Below are positions 1 through 5,692 of a DNA stretch of 9,008 nt, in pieces (the first letter of the stretch is position 1; every line of letters starts with the position of its first letter). The notes under the pieces were generated by a model. The model worked only from the letters and a program-made list of their open reading frames with translations, was not told where the DNA came from and made no database searches. A program made the position numbers and the translations under genes. Source of the stretch: Hyphomicrobium sp. (GTDB lineage: Bacteria; Pseudomonadota; Alphaproteobacteria; Rhizobiales; Hyphomicrobiaceae); contig JAUWCP010000091.1 of NCBI GenBank assembly GCA_030609245.1, forward strand, positions 1-9,008, given 5' to 3'.

Positions 1-1
1 C

Positions 2-163
2 TTATGGGTTGATGGAGAATTACGCGCAGAAAATACGAAAATTGCGATGCGCGCAGATGAAAACTCCAATATTTCAGGTGTTCTCTCCGACGTCGGCTAC
101 ACGCGCCGCAGCAAAACTGTCAGCACGATTCGTCTTTCGCCGTTCAAGATGTCCTGGCGTTGA
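2..163 (+). CDS. 3' end of an unidentified gene (possible jelly-roll / ConA-like lectin fold), partial
   Basis: An open frame enters from the left edge and runs 53 codons to a TGA at 161-163. The peptide begins LWVDGELRAENTK and ends TIRLSPFKMSWR. An 'LWVDG' beta-hairpin followed some 40 residues later by a short hydrophobic final strand resembles the C-terminal half of concanavalin-A-like jelly-roll domains, such as polysaccharide lyases and LamG-type proteins. This is a fold impression, not a family match. The first 27 codons use few G/C third positions (8 of 27), while the later ones are GC-rich, so base use is less biased than in the neighbouring genes. The other two forward frames are not needed to explain the stretch. 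The start and most of the protein lie outside the window, so no function is assigned. Confidence 0.55.
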   Translation, partial: LWVDGELRAENTKIAMRADENSNISGVLSDVGYTRRSKTVSTIRLSPFKMSWR

Positions 164-254
164 TGGCTGATAGCGACCGTTGCAGTCGCGCACCTACGTG
201 TTGATCACTCCTCCTTCCGCCATGCAATCCCCATATATATGCCCGTCAAGTGAA

Positions 255-276
255 CGAGGCGCTCTCCGCCGCCTCG
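255..276 (+). other. 7-bp stem-loop in the leader of the HtrA gene
   Basis: CGAGGCG (255-261) and CGCCTCG (270-276) are perfectly complementary around an 8-nt loop. The hairpin ends 4 bases before the AGGGAG ribosome-binding site (281-286). It could be a weak terminator for the upstream gene or a structured leader that affects access to the ribosome-binding site. There is no T tract. An AT-rich stretch at 233-240 (ATATATAT) sits upstream and could be part of a promoter -10 region, but I see no matching -35 at normal spacing. Confidence 0.3.
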
Positions 277-280
277 GGTC

Positions 281-286
281 AGGGAG
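281..286 (+). promoter_or_regulatory. Shine-Dalgarno site that decides the HtrA start
   Basis: AGGGAG lies directly against the ATG at 287, leaving no spacer, but 6 nt ahead of the in-frame ATG at 293. The spacing favours 293 as the real initiation codon. The protein would lose only its first two residues (Met-Gly). Confidence 0.6.
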
Positions 287-292
287 ATGGGT

Positions 293-1345
293 ATGGGGAA
301 CATCATCGGTTTTCTCGGCGAGGGCTTCGTAAGCGAGCCGGACACCGGCCACGAACGTAAGGGCGCACGTGGCCATGACAGAGCTTCAGACGAAGACAGA
401 GCTTCAAACGAGGCATTGCTCGATTCCTACTCGCGCGCCGTCGTCGACGTCGTCGATGCCATCGCCCCCACCGTCGTTCGTGTCGAGCTTTCCGGACTTC
501 GCCAAGGGCGCCGCACCGAAGGAACAGGCTCAGGCGTTATCGTATCGCCTGATGGCCTCATTCTCACCAACAACCATGTGGTCGACACGGCGCGTCTGGT
601 TTCGATCACGCTTTCCGATGGCCGGAGTTTTTTGGCTCGCGTCTTGGGCAAGGATCCCGATACCGATTTGGCGGTCCTTCGCGGAGAGACGAGCGAGACA
701 CTACCCGCGGCCCGCCTCGCCAATTCCAAGAGCGTACGGCCGGGCCAAATTGCAATTGCGGTTGGCAATCCCTTAGGCTTCCAGTCGACGGTAACGGCCG
801 GCATTGTCAGCGCCGTCGGCCGTTCGTTGCGCGCCCAAAACGGGCGTCTCATCGGCGACGTCATTCAAACGGATGCGGCCTTGAACCCCGGCAGCTCTGG
901 CGGACCACTTGCAAGCTCGTCCGGCGAGGTGATTGGAATCAACACAGCGATGATCCTTGGCGCACAAGGCATTTGTTTTTCCGTGGCGACCAATACGGCT
1001 CAACATGTGCTAGCGCAGATCTTGCTGCACGGCCGCGTGCGGCGCGCGCGCGTTGGCATCGTTGCAGAGCAAATGCCGCTGCCACCGCGGCTTGCCTTCA
1101 AGCACGGCCTTATGCAGCAGAGCAGCGTGTACATCCGCGAAGTGCAGCCGGGGAGCCCAGCAGACAAGGCGGGCCTTAAGACGGGCGACCTACTCGTGCG
1201 CCTCGACGGCGAAGCCGTAACCGGCGTCGATGACATGTTCCGCCTGCTCGACGCGCATCGGATTGAAAAGATAGTCACGGCGACCATTGTGCGCGGCAGT
1301 ACCCTCACCGAAATTGAGATCTGCCCTGAAGAGCGAGATGGCTGA
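293..1345 (+). CDS. HtrA/Deg-type S1C serine endoprotease with one PDZ domain
   Basis: A 350-residue trypsin-fold protease that would cleave misfolded or specific protein substrates. The catalytic triad is visible: H95 in LTNNHVVD, D125 in DPDTDLAVL, and S202 in NPGSSGGPL. The GNPLGF motif (158-163) and the VTAGIVSAVGRS strand are also typical of Deg proteases. The protease core spans about 55-240 and a single PDZ domain about 249-343 (VQPGSPADKAGLKTGDLLVRLDG). The length fits one-PDZ members (DegS-like) rather than DegP. DegS and DegP are exported or anchored by an N-terminal hydrophobic segment. Here the first 45 residues are polar, with no signal peptide or transmembrane helix, so the enzyme may be cytoplasmic, or its true start may differ. 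The start at 293 is chosen for its 6-nt spacing from AGGGAG. The gene stands alone: the upstream gene ends 129 bp before it, and the gene downstream converges on it. Confidence 0.93.
   Translation: MGNIIGFLGEGFVSEPDTGHERKGARGHDRASDEDRASNEALLDSYSRAVVDVVDAIAPTVVRVELSGLRQGRRTEGTGSGVIVSPDGLILTNNHVVDTARLVSITLSDGRSFLARVLGKDPDTDLAVLRGETSETLPAARLANSKSVRPGQIAIAVGNPLGFQSTVTAGIVSAVGRSLRAQNGRLIGDVIQTDAALNPGSSGGPLASSSGEVIGINTAMILGAQGICFSVATNTAQHVLAQILLHGRVRRARVGIVAEQMPLPPRLAFKHGLMQQSSVYIREVQPGSPADKAGLKTGDLLVRLDGEAVTGVDDMFRLLDAHRIEKIVTATIVRGSTLTEIEICPEERDG
377..412 (+). repeat. 18-bp tandem duplication inside the HtrA gene
   Basis: Two adjacent 18-bp units, GACAGAGCTTCAGACGAA (377-394) and GACAGAGCTTCAAACGAG (395-412), match at 16 of 18 positions. 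They encode DRASDE and DRASNE (residues 29-40) in the polar N-terminal tail ahead of the protease core. The duplication is in frame and recent enough to keep near-identity. It probably only lengthens a disordered linker. Confidence 0.85.
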
Positions 1346-1485
1346 AGGGCTGGGCGTTAACAACACTCGCGATTCTCTTTGTGCAATGCAACGAGAGCGT
1401 CTCGCGATACCGAGCGGAAGCAAGCTCCGTTCGAGGCCAGTTCTTAACTCACTGGAAAGGCTTTCGAGTAGCAATTTGCCAATAT

Positions 1486-1597
1486 GAGAGGAACGGTATT
1501 AGGCTGAATTCCTCTCGTGACGCCCCCCACCTGTCCCCCCAAGTGGCGTCACGTTTTGCAGCCCGCGGTCTCCCCCCGGACCGCGGGCTTTGCTTTG
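1486..1597 (+). ncRNA. Candidate structured RNA: three adjacent hairpins, two with C6 loops
   Basis: Three stem-loops lie end to end between two convergent genes. Stem 1 pairs GAGAGGAA (1486-1493) with TTCCTCTC (1509-1516). Stem 2 pairs CGTGACGCC (1516-1524) with GGCGTCACG (1545-1553), followed by TTTT. Stem 3 pairs AGCCCGCGGTC (1560-1570) with GACCGCGGGCT (1579-1589), followed by TTGCTTTG. Runs of six C occur at 1523-1528, 1535-1540 and 1572-1577. The last two lie in loops; the first begins in the stem-2 arm and continues into its loop. U-rich tails follow stems 2 and 3 on the + strand only. C-rich unpaired loops are used by several bacterial small RNAs to pair with ribosome-binding sites. 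The element could be an independent small RNA, a processed 3'-UTR RNA of the protease mRNA, or simply a compound terminator. I see no clear promoter; TTGCCA (1476-1481) and TATTAG (1497-1502) are only 15 bp apart. Confidence 0.3.
1560..1597 (+). terminator. Rho-independent-like terminator after the HtrA gene
   Basis: A perfect 11-bp GC-rich stem (1560-1570 with 1579-1589) and an 8-nt loop containing six C are followed by TTGCTTTG on the + strand. On the opposite strand the stem is followed by GCAAAACG, so it is oriented to stop + strand transcription before it runs into the convergent gene. The preceding stem at 1516-1553 with its TTTT tail is a second, weaker terminator-like hairpin of the same orientation. 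Together they explain most of the roughly 290-bp intergenic stretch. In the rest (1346-1485) I see only a short CGAGA/TCTCG inverted repeat (1392-1404). Confidence 0.55.
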
Positions 1598-1637
1598 TCC
1601 GCTCCCGCTGCAAACGGGCACTGTCCAAGCGATTTGA

Positions 1638-3017
1638 TCAGGATGAGCCGGCAGGCTTCCATCCCGCTGCCTGCGCTTCGGTTTCGCTGCAAAACCAGCG
1701 CTCTCCACGTCTGCGCGTTATCTTCACGCGCTTGTATCCGCGCGCCCACGGCAAAACGTAGACGCGGCGTCCACCTGAAACGTTGCCCTTTATGGGGCAG
1801 CCATTGGGAGCGGCGCGCTTGGCTTCTTCCCATTTTTGCGCGCGATAGTCAGACGGCCGCACGACCTGGCCGCGCCAAATCCCAAGTTTCTCTTTGCGCG
1901 CTTGCTCTTCCAGGTCCGTGTAGGGTGCAAAGAAACCAGCTGTTGCAAACACATGCCCGCCCCGCACGAGTTGGGCCGCAATGTCTTTATCGCCGACGCG
2001 GCAATCGCCCAGCTGACGATCGTTGTCATCGGACCCAGTGATCTCGCACGATACCTTCGCGCGCCGGACAAGTCGTGACAGAGCGGCCGTCGCAGACGCA
2101 CCGCAATTCCAACGCCTCGATTTTCCGCGCATACATCGCTGGCCGGGCACGGGCGCCTCAATACCATCGAGGTGCAGCGTCGCACCTGCGATACGCAGCG
2201 TATCGCCGGAAATGGCAGCACCGCGCCCTTCGATTTTGGACGGCGCGACGGTCAGGCTAGGAAAGGCCGGTAAAGCGGGCGCGTTTTGCCAGAGGAACCA
2301 GCCGGCGCCGGCAACGAGTACGAGCGCTGCAACGACACCCGCAGTGCCAATCGCGGCCGGTCCTATCGAGGTAAAGTTGCTCGCTCTATTGCGCAACTCA
2401 AGGCCTGACCAACCTACGCCGCCGGACAGGCGGGCCATGAAAAGAAGACCGAGGATCACCAGCCCAATCAGCATGGCAATGACGACATCGAGATCAAATC
2501 CCTTGGCAACGATGCGGGCAACGGCACCAAAGATGGCAGCGAAACCTACGATAGCGAGCGGCGCGCGAATGTGCGGCTGCCGCAACATGGCAAACATTGG
2601 CTCCAGCCGTTTGGCGCTGGCGGCCAGCCCGGCTGCGAGCATGTGTCCCAATCGTATGCTGCCCGCGCGTGTGCGCCCCCAAAGCCAAGCGGAGCCCCGG
2701 CCAAAGCTCCTACCGACGACGCCTAACCCTGTCCATAAATGAGCTAGGCCGGTGCGGACCTTCTCTCGCGCGGCACGCACACCTGCGACGCTCATGGCGG
2801 CGCCTTGTTGACCAGCGGCCACGGCACCGCGTCCCAACCCCTGGACACCCTCGATACTGGCGGCAGCACCGCGTCGGCCTACGTCCTTCACTCCTCGCGC
2901 CGCAGCGTGGCCTGCCTCGGCCAACCGCTCGCGCCGTTTCTGGCGGCGCAAGAGAATCGTTGTGCGCACATAGTCGTGCCACTCAAAGCCCTTGTTGCGC
3001 TTGAACCAGCCGAACAT
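1638..3017 (-). CDS. Membrane-anchored thermonuclease (SNase)-like protein with degenerate active site
   Basis: 459 residues. Residues 1-150 are basic, rich in Ala, Gly and Arg, with loosely repeated GV..xGRGAA segments (about 40-90). Three hydrophobic helices follow at about 153-171, 177-195 and 222-243. The SNase domain is about 265-385 (SGDTLRI, LHLDGIEAP, GQRC, KEKLGIW). The C-terminal module, about 406-455, contains CPIKGN and GERWFCSETEA, a tail I associate with alphaproteobacterial thermonuclease-like proteins. Relative to staphylococcal nuclease, D21 and R87 are kept (D272, R333), but R35 is H282, E43 is V290, D40 is E287 and D19 is S270. Loss of the R35 and E43 equivalents suggests weak or no nuclease activity. 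A basic N-terminus and three helices would place the SNase domain in the periplasm, where C294, C305, C324 and C339 could form disulphides. Start: ATG preceded by GGGGAG. It lies 130 bp downstream of cydB, so co-transcription is possible but not shown. Confidence 0.88.
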   Translation of the reverse strand: MFGWFKRNKGFEWHDYVRTTILLRRQKRRERLAEAGHAAARGVKDVGRRGAAASIEGVQGLGRGAVAAGQQGAAMSVAGVRAAREKVRTGLAHLWTGLGVVGRSFGRGSAWLWGRTRAGSIRLGHMLAAGLAASAKRLEPMFAMLRQPHIRAPLAIVGFAAIFGAVARIVAKGFDLDVVIAMLIGLVILGLLFMARLSGGVGWSGLELRNRASNFTSIGPAAIGTAGVVAALVLVAGAGWFLWQNAPALPAFPSLTVAPSKIEGRGAAISGDTLRIAGATLHLDGIEAPVPGQRCMRGKSRRWNCGASATAALSRLVRRAKVSCEITGSDDNDRQLGDCRVGDKDIAAQLVRGGHVFATAGFFAPYTDLEEQARKEKLGIWRGQVVRPSDYRAQKWEEAKRAAPNGCPIKGNVSGGRRVYVLPWARGYKRVKITRRRGERWFCSETEAQAAGWKPAGSS

Positions 3018-3082
3018 TTACTCCCCGAGTTCGTTGTGTAATTGCGTCGTCGCTATTGGATTGGCTTCCGCGACACGAATGA

Positions 3083-3100
3083 GCCTGCATCGATGCAGGC
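3083..3100. other. Perfect 18-bp palindrome between cydB and the SNase-like gene
   Basis: GCCTGCATCGATGCAGGC is fully self-complementary. As RNA it gives a 7-bp stem with a TCGA loop. As DNA it is a symmetric site of the size bound by dimeric repressors. No T tract follows on either strand, so a simple intrinsic terminator is not supported. It lies 66 bp upstream of the SNase-like start codon, a plausible operator position for that gene. Confidence 0.45.
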
Positions 3101-3141
3101 AGATGATGGCAGGCCTTGGGCTTTTCGCATGGCAATCACGC

Positions 3142-3160
3142 AGGGCTTAGTGATAGCCCT
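3142..3160 (-). other. Stem-loop over the cydB stop codon
   Basis: AGGGCT (3142-3147) and AGCCCT (3155-3160) form a 6-bp stem around a 7-nt loop that includes most of the cydB stop codon (3147-3149). No T tract follows. It may stabilise the 3' end of the cydAB message or be chance. Confidence 0.25.
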
Positions 3161-4160
3161 CGCCTTCGCGCACCTTGCCGCGGAAGGTCCAATAAACGAA
3201 CGCAGTGTAAGCGAGGATGATCGGCAGCATGATCAGCACGCCGACCAGCGTAAAGATCTGCGACTCTGGAACGGCGGCGGCCTCCCAGACTGTTATTGAC
3301 GGCGGCACGAGATAGGGCACGTTGGAAATCACGAGCCCAAGGAATCCGAGTAGGAAGAGACCAACCGCAGAGAAGAACGGCATCGCCTCGCGGCCGGTGC
3401 TCAGCCCATACCAACACAGGAAGGCGACCCCAGCAGTCAACAGCGGTAAGGGCGACAGGTAGAGTATGTTTGGCCAACTAAACCAGCGCTCCGCGATCCG
3501 TTCGAAGGCGAGCGGCGTCCACAGACTGATGATCACCATGATCACGAGCACCACGAGAAGCAGCCACTTCGCCCAGCCGCGCGCCTGTTCCACCAGCGGG
3601 CCCTCGGTCTTCATGATGAGCCACGTACTCGCCAAGAGCGCGTAGCCCGCGAGCATCGCCAGGCCGGTAAACAGCGGAAACGGCGCAAACCAATCGAGCG
3701 GCCCCCCGGCGAATGCGTTATTTTTCACTTCGATGCCCTGCAGGAAGCCGCCGAGCACAACACCTTGCATGAAAGCCGCGACGATCGAGCCTCCAGCGAA
3801 GGCGATGTCCCACAGCTCATGTTTGGGCTTTGCGGCCCAACGGAACTCGAAGGCGACGCCACGGAAAACAAGCCCGAGTAGCATGATGATGATGGGCAGG
3901 TAGAGCCCCGGCATGATTATGGAGTAAGCGAGCGGGAAGGCGACGAACAGCCCGCCGCCTCCGAGGACGAGCCATGTCTCATTGCCGTCCCAGAAGGGCG
4001 CGACAGAATTCATCATCACGTCGCGCCGACTCTCGCTGGGCTCGAACGGGAAGAGGATGCCGAGCCCCAAATCGAAGCCATCGAGGACAACGTAGAGTGC
4101 CACCGCAGTCCCGATGATGGCGGCCCAGACAATCGGAAGCCATAGGGCGATCGGGTCCAT
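3147..4160 (-). CDS. cydB: Cytochrome bd-type quinol oxidase subunit II
   Basis: The 337-residue integral membrane partner of CydA. It stabilises the haem-binding subunit in the inner-membrane complex that oxidises quinol and reduces oxygen to water. Family motifs are clear: VLDGFDLGLG (25-34), FWDGNETWLVLGGGGLFVAFP (56-76, given here by its ends), RGVAFEFR (100-107), WTPLAFERI (214-222) and the C-terminal YTAFVYWTFRGKV (318-330). Eight or so hydrophobic segments cover most of the length, which is close to that of short CydB/CioB proteins. The start ATG lies 3 bp after the cydA stop, and its ribosome-binding site is inside the end of cydA, so the two are translationally linked. No CydX-like small membrane peptide follows: the only ATG-started frame just downstream is a 25-codon polar peptide. 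Confidence 0.97.
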   Translation of the reverse strand: MDPIALWLPIVWAAIIGTAVALYVVLDGFDLGLGILFPFEPSESRRDVMMNSVAPFWDGNETWLVLGGGGLFVAFPLAYSIIMPGLYLPIIIMLLGLVFRGVAFEFRWAAKPKHELWDIAFAGGSIVAAFMQGVVLGGFLQGIEVKNNAFAGGPLDWFAPFPLFTGLAMLAGYALLASTWLIMKTEGPLVEQARGWAKWLLLVVLVIMVIISLWTPLAFERIAERWFSWPNILYLSPLPLLTAGVAFLCWYGLSTGREAMPFFSAVGLFLLGFLGLVISNVPYLVPPSITVWEAAAVPESQIFTLVGVLIMLPIILAYTAFVYWTFRGKVREGEGYH

Positions 4161-4163
4161 GCC

Positions 4164-5558
4164 TCACTTCTCCTCCATCGCTTCATGAGCCGCATCGCTC
4201 GCCACGGCAAGCGGCCGCGATGGCAGCGCCTGGGGCGTCGCGGCGGCCGCACCTTTCGGCCCATACTCGATCAGGCGGTTGATATAGTAGATGCCCATAG
4301 CGAAGATGCAGGCGTAGACCAGAACGAAGAGTACCAGTGTTGTCAGCACTGCTGACGGCGCGACCGGCGAGGCCGCATCGGCTGTTCGCAGGATGCCGTA
4401 GGCGATCCAAGGCTGGCGCCCGATTTCCGTGACATACCAGCCGGCGAGAATGGCAATGAAGCCGATCGGCCAAACGTATTGGGCGATCCCCAGATACCAC
4501 TTGGTCGTCCACAACCGCCCTCGGAACCACAGCCATGCGCCCACCCAACCGGCAATCAGCATGAGCATGCCCATGCCAACCATGATTCTGAAAGCAAAGA
4601 ACACCGGGATAACCGGCGGGCGGTCATCGCGCGCGAAATCCTTCAGCCCGGGAAACAGCCCTTCCGCCGAGTGCGTGATGATCCAGCTTGCGCCATTGGG
4701 AATAGAGATTTCGTAGTCGTTGCGTTCTTCTTCCTCATTGGGGATCGCAAAGAGGACGAGATCGCCCGGTTTATTCCCGTCCCAATGGGCCTCGATTGCG
4801 GCGATCTTCTCGGGCTGATGCTTCTCGGCGTTAATCCCCGAAGCATCGCCAATGTACATCTGTAGCGGGGTGAGTATGGCGACCATACCCAGTCCCATGC
4901 GCAGCATCGTGCGCCCCTCCTCGAGGAAGCGCCCCGCGACGAGGTAGCGTGCACCGACGGCAAGCACCACGAGAGAGGTGGTGAGATAGCACGCCGTAAA
5001 CATGTGAGCGAAAAGATAGGGGAAGCTCGGATTGAAAATGATCGCGATCCAATCGACCGGATAGGCGATGCCGTCCCGGATTTCGTGGCCTGCCGGTGTT
5101 TGCATCCAGCTGTTGGCCGCGAGAATCCAGAAGGCCGATAGCGACGTGCCGATTGCCACCAATACGGCGGAGAGAACATGCAGATTTGGCGAAACGCGTG
5201 ACCAGCCGAACAGCATGATGCCGAGGAATGTCGCCTCCAGGAAGAAAGCGGTGAGTACCTCGTATCCGATCAGCGGCGCAATCACGTTGCCGACCACAAC
5301 CGAGAAGTGGCTCCAATTGGTGCCGAACTCGTAAGACATCACAACGCCGGAAACGACGCCCATCGCGAAGGAAACCGCAAAGATCTTGGTCCAGAACCGG
5401 GCGAGGCGGTGCAGGTGCTCTTGGCCCGTGATGCGCCAGCGCACCAACAACGTGGCGATGAACGCGGCGAGCCCAATGGTGAAGCTGGGGAAGATTATGT
5501 GGAAGGTGATGGTGAACGCGAACTGTATACGTGCAAGCAGTACAGCATCGAATTCCAT
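4164..5558 (-). CDS. cydA: Cytochrome bd-type quinol oxidase subunit I (short Q-loop, CIO-like)
   Basis: 464 residues from the ATG at 5558. The subunit carries the haems and the quinol site. Candidate ligands by alignment to E. coli CydA: H20 for the high-spin haem; H185 (LFAHMF) and M326 (FRIMVGMG) for haem b558; E100 and E108 in GYEVLTAFFLEATFLG on the proton and haem d side. The GRQPW signature is at 380-384. The quinol-binding loop keeps HQPEKIAAIEAHW (K251, E256) but lacks the long insertion of E. coli CydA, which marks the short Q-loop class that includes the cyanide-insensitive oxidases (CioA). Cyanide resistance itself cannot be read from sequence. The frame extends to a TTG at 5645, but MEFDAVLLARIQFAFTITFH is the canonical N-terminus, so 5558 is used; it has no strong Shine-Dalgarno. 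It overlaps nothing and lies 133 bp after the kinase stop. No cydDC genes are in the window. Confidence 0.97.
   Translation of the reverse strand: MEFDAVLLARIQFAFTITFHIIFPSFTIGLAAFIATLLVRWRITGQEHLHRLARFWTKIFAVSFAMGVVSGVVMSYEFGTNWSHFSVVVGNVIAPLIGYEVLTAFFLEATFLGIMLFGWSRVSPNLHVLSAVLVAIGTSLSAFWILAANSWMQTPAGHEIRDGIAYPVDWIAIIFNPSFPYLFAHMFTACYLTTSLVVLAVGARYLVAGRFLEEGRTMLRMGLGMVAILTPLQMYIGDASGINAEKHQPEKIAAIEAHWDGNKPGDLVLFAIPNEEEERNDYEISIPNGASWIITHSAEGLFPGLKDFARDDRPPVIPVFFAFRIMVGMGMLMLIAGWVGAWLWFRGRLWTTKWYLGIAQYVWPIGFIAILAGWYVTEIGRQPWIAYGILRTADAASPVAPSAVLTTLVLFVLVYACIFAMGIYYINRLIEYGPKGAAAATPQALPSRPLAVASDAAHEAMEEK
4168..4176 (-). promoter_or_regulatory. Ribosome-binding site of cydB inside the cydA 3' end
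   Basis: On the minus strand GGAGGAGAA encodes the last residues of CydA (Met-Glu-Glu-Lys) and also serves as a strong Shine-Dalgarno for the cydB ATG at 4160. A further GAGG overlaps the TGA, closer to the ATG. The arrangement supports coupled translation and balanced subunit production. Confidence 0.7.
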
Positions 5559-5650
5559 GAGAGTGGCCAGCGCTTTTTTGCTTCCGGTGCAGCCCGCATT
5601 CTGCCTCTCTTCGCCTGCTGCGTCGAGAGCGATCCGTGGCTTCAAGTATT

Positions 5651-5692
5651 GTTAGTCAGGGAAAAGCCAAGCGCGACGGGCGCCTGTGCGCT
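5651..5692 (-). terminator. Possible terminator at the end of the kinase gene
   Basis: On the minus strand AGCGC-AC pairs with GT-GCGCT across an 8-nt loop, with one bulged base (positions 5670-5692), and is followed within a few bases by TTTT (5662-5665). The stem touches the kinase stop codon. It would separate kinase from cydAB transcription. The stem is short and the T tract brief, so the call is weak. In the remaining bases to the cydA start I see no FNR-type TTGAT-N4-ATCAA box and no convincing sigma-70 promoter. Confidence 0.35.

Noticed and set aside
1338..1487. A 49-codon frame whose ATG overlaps the protease stop
   Set aside because: The peptide shows no motif, signal or membrane segment, no good ribosome-binding site, and its stop falls at the edge of the first hairpin. 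It is better explained as chance in untranslated sequence.
1523..1577. G-quadruplex on the minus strand from three G6 runs
   Set aside because: Two runs fall in hairpin loops and one partly in a stem, and the three are unevenly spaced. The perfect stems give a simpler account, although a G4 cannot be excluded by eye.
2023..2742. A 239-codon + strand frame opposite the SNase-like gene
   Set aside because: Antisense shadow of a GC-rich gene; its Pro/Arg/Ala-rich composition has no domain features.
3050..3130. A CydX-like small subunit after cydB
   Set aside because: The only minus-strand ATG frame here gives a 25-residue polar peptide without the tryptophan-rich membrane helix of CydX or DUF2474 proteins.
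3042..3299. An 85-codon + strand frame across the cydB 3' end
   Set aside because: Most of it is antisense to well-supported cydB codons, and the product has no recognisable feature.
5559..5645. TTG-started N-terminal extension of cydA
   Set aside because: The 29 extra residues are polar and unlike any CydA N-terminus, whereas MEFDAVLLARIQFAF is canonical.
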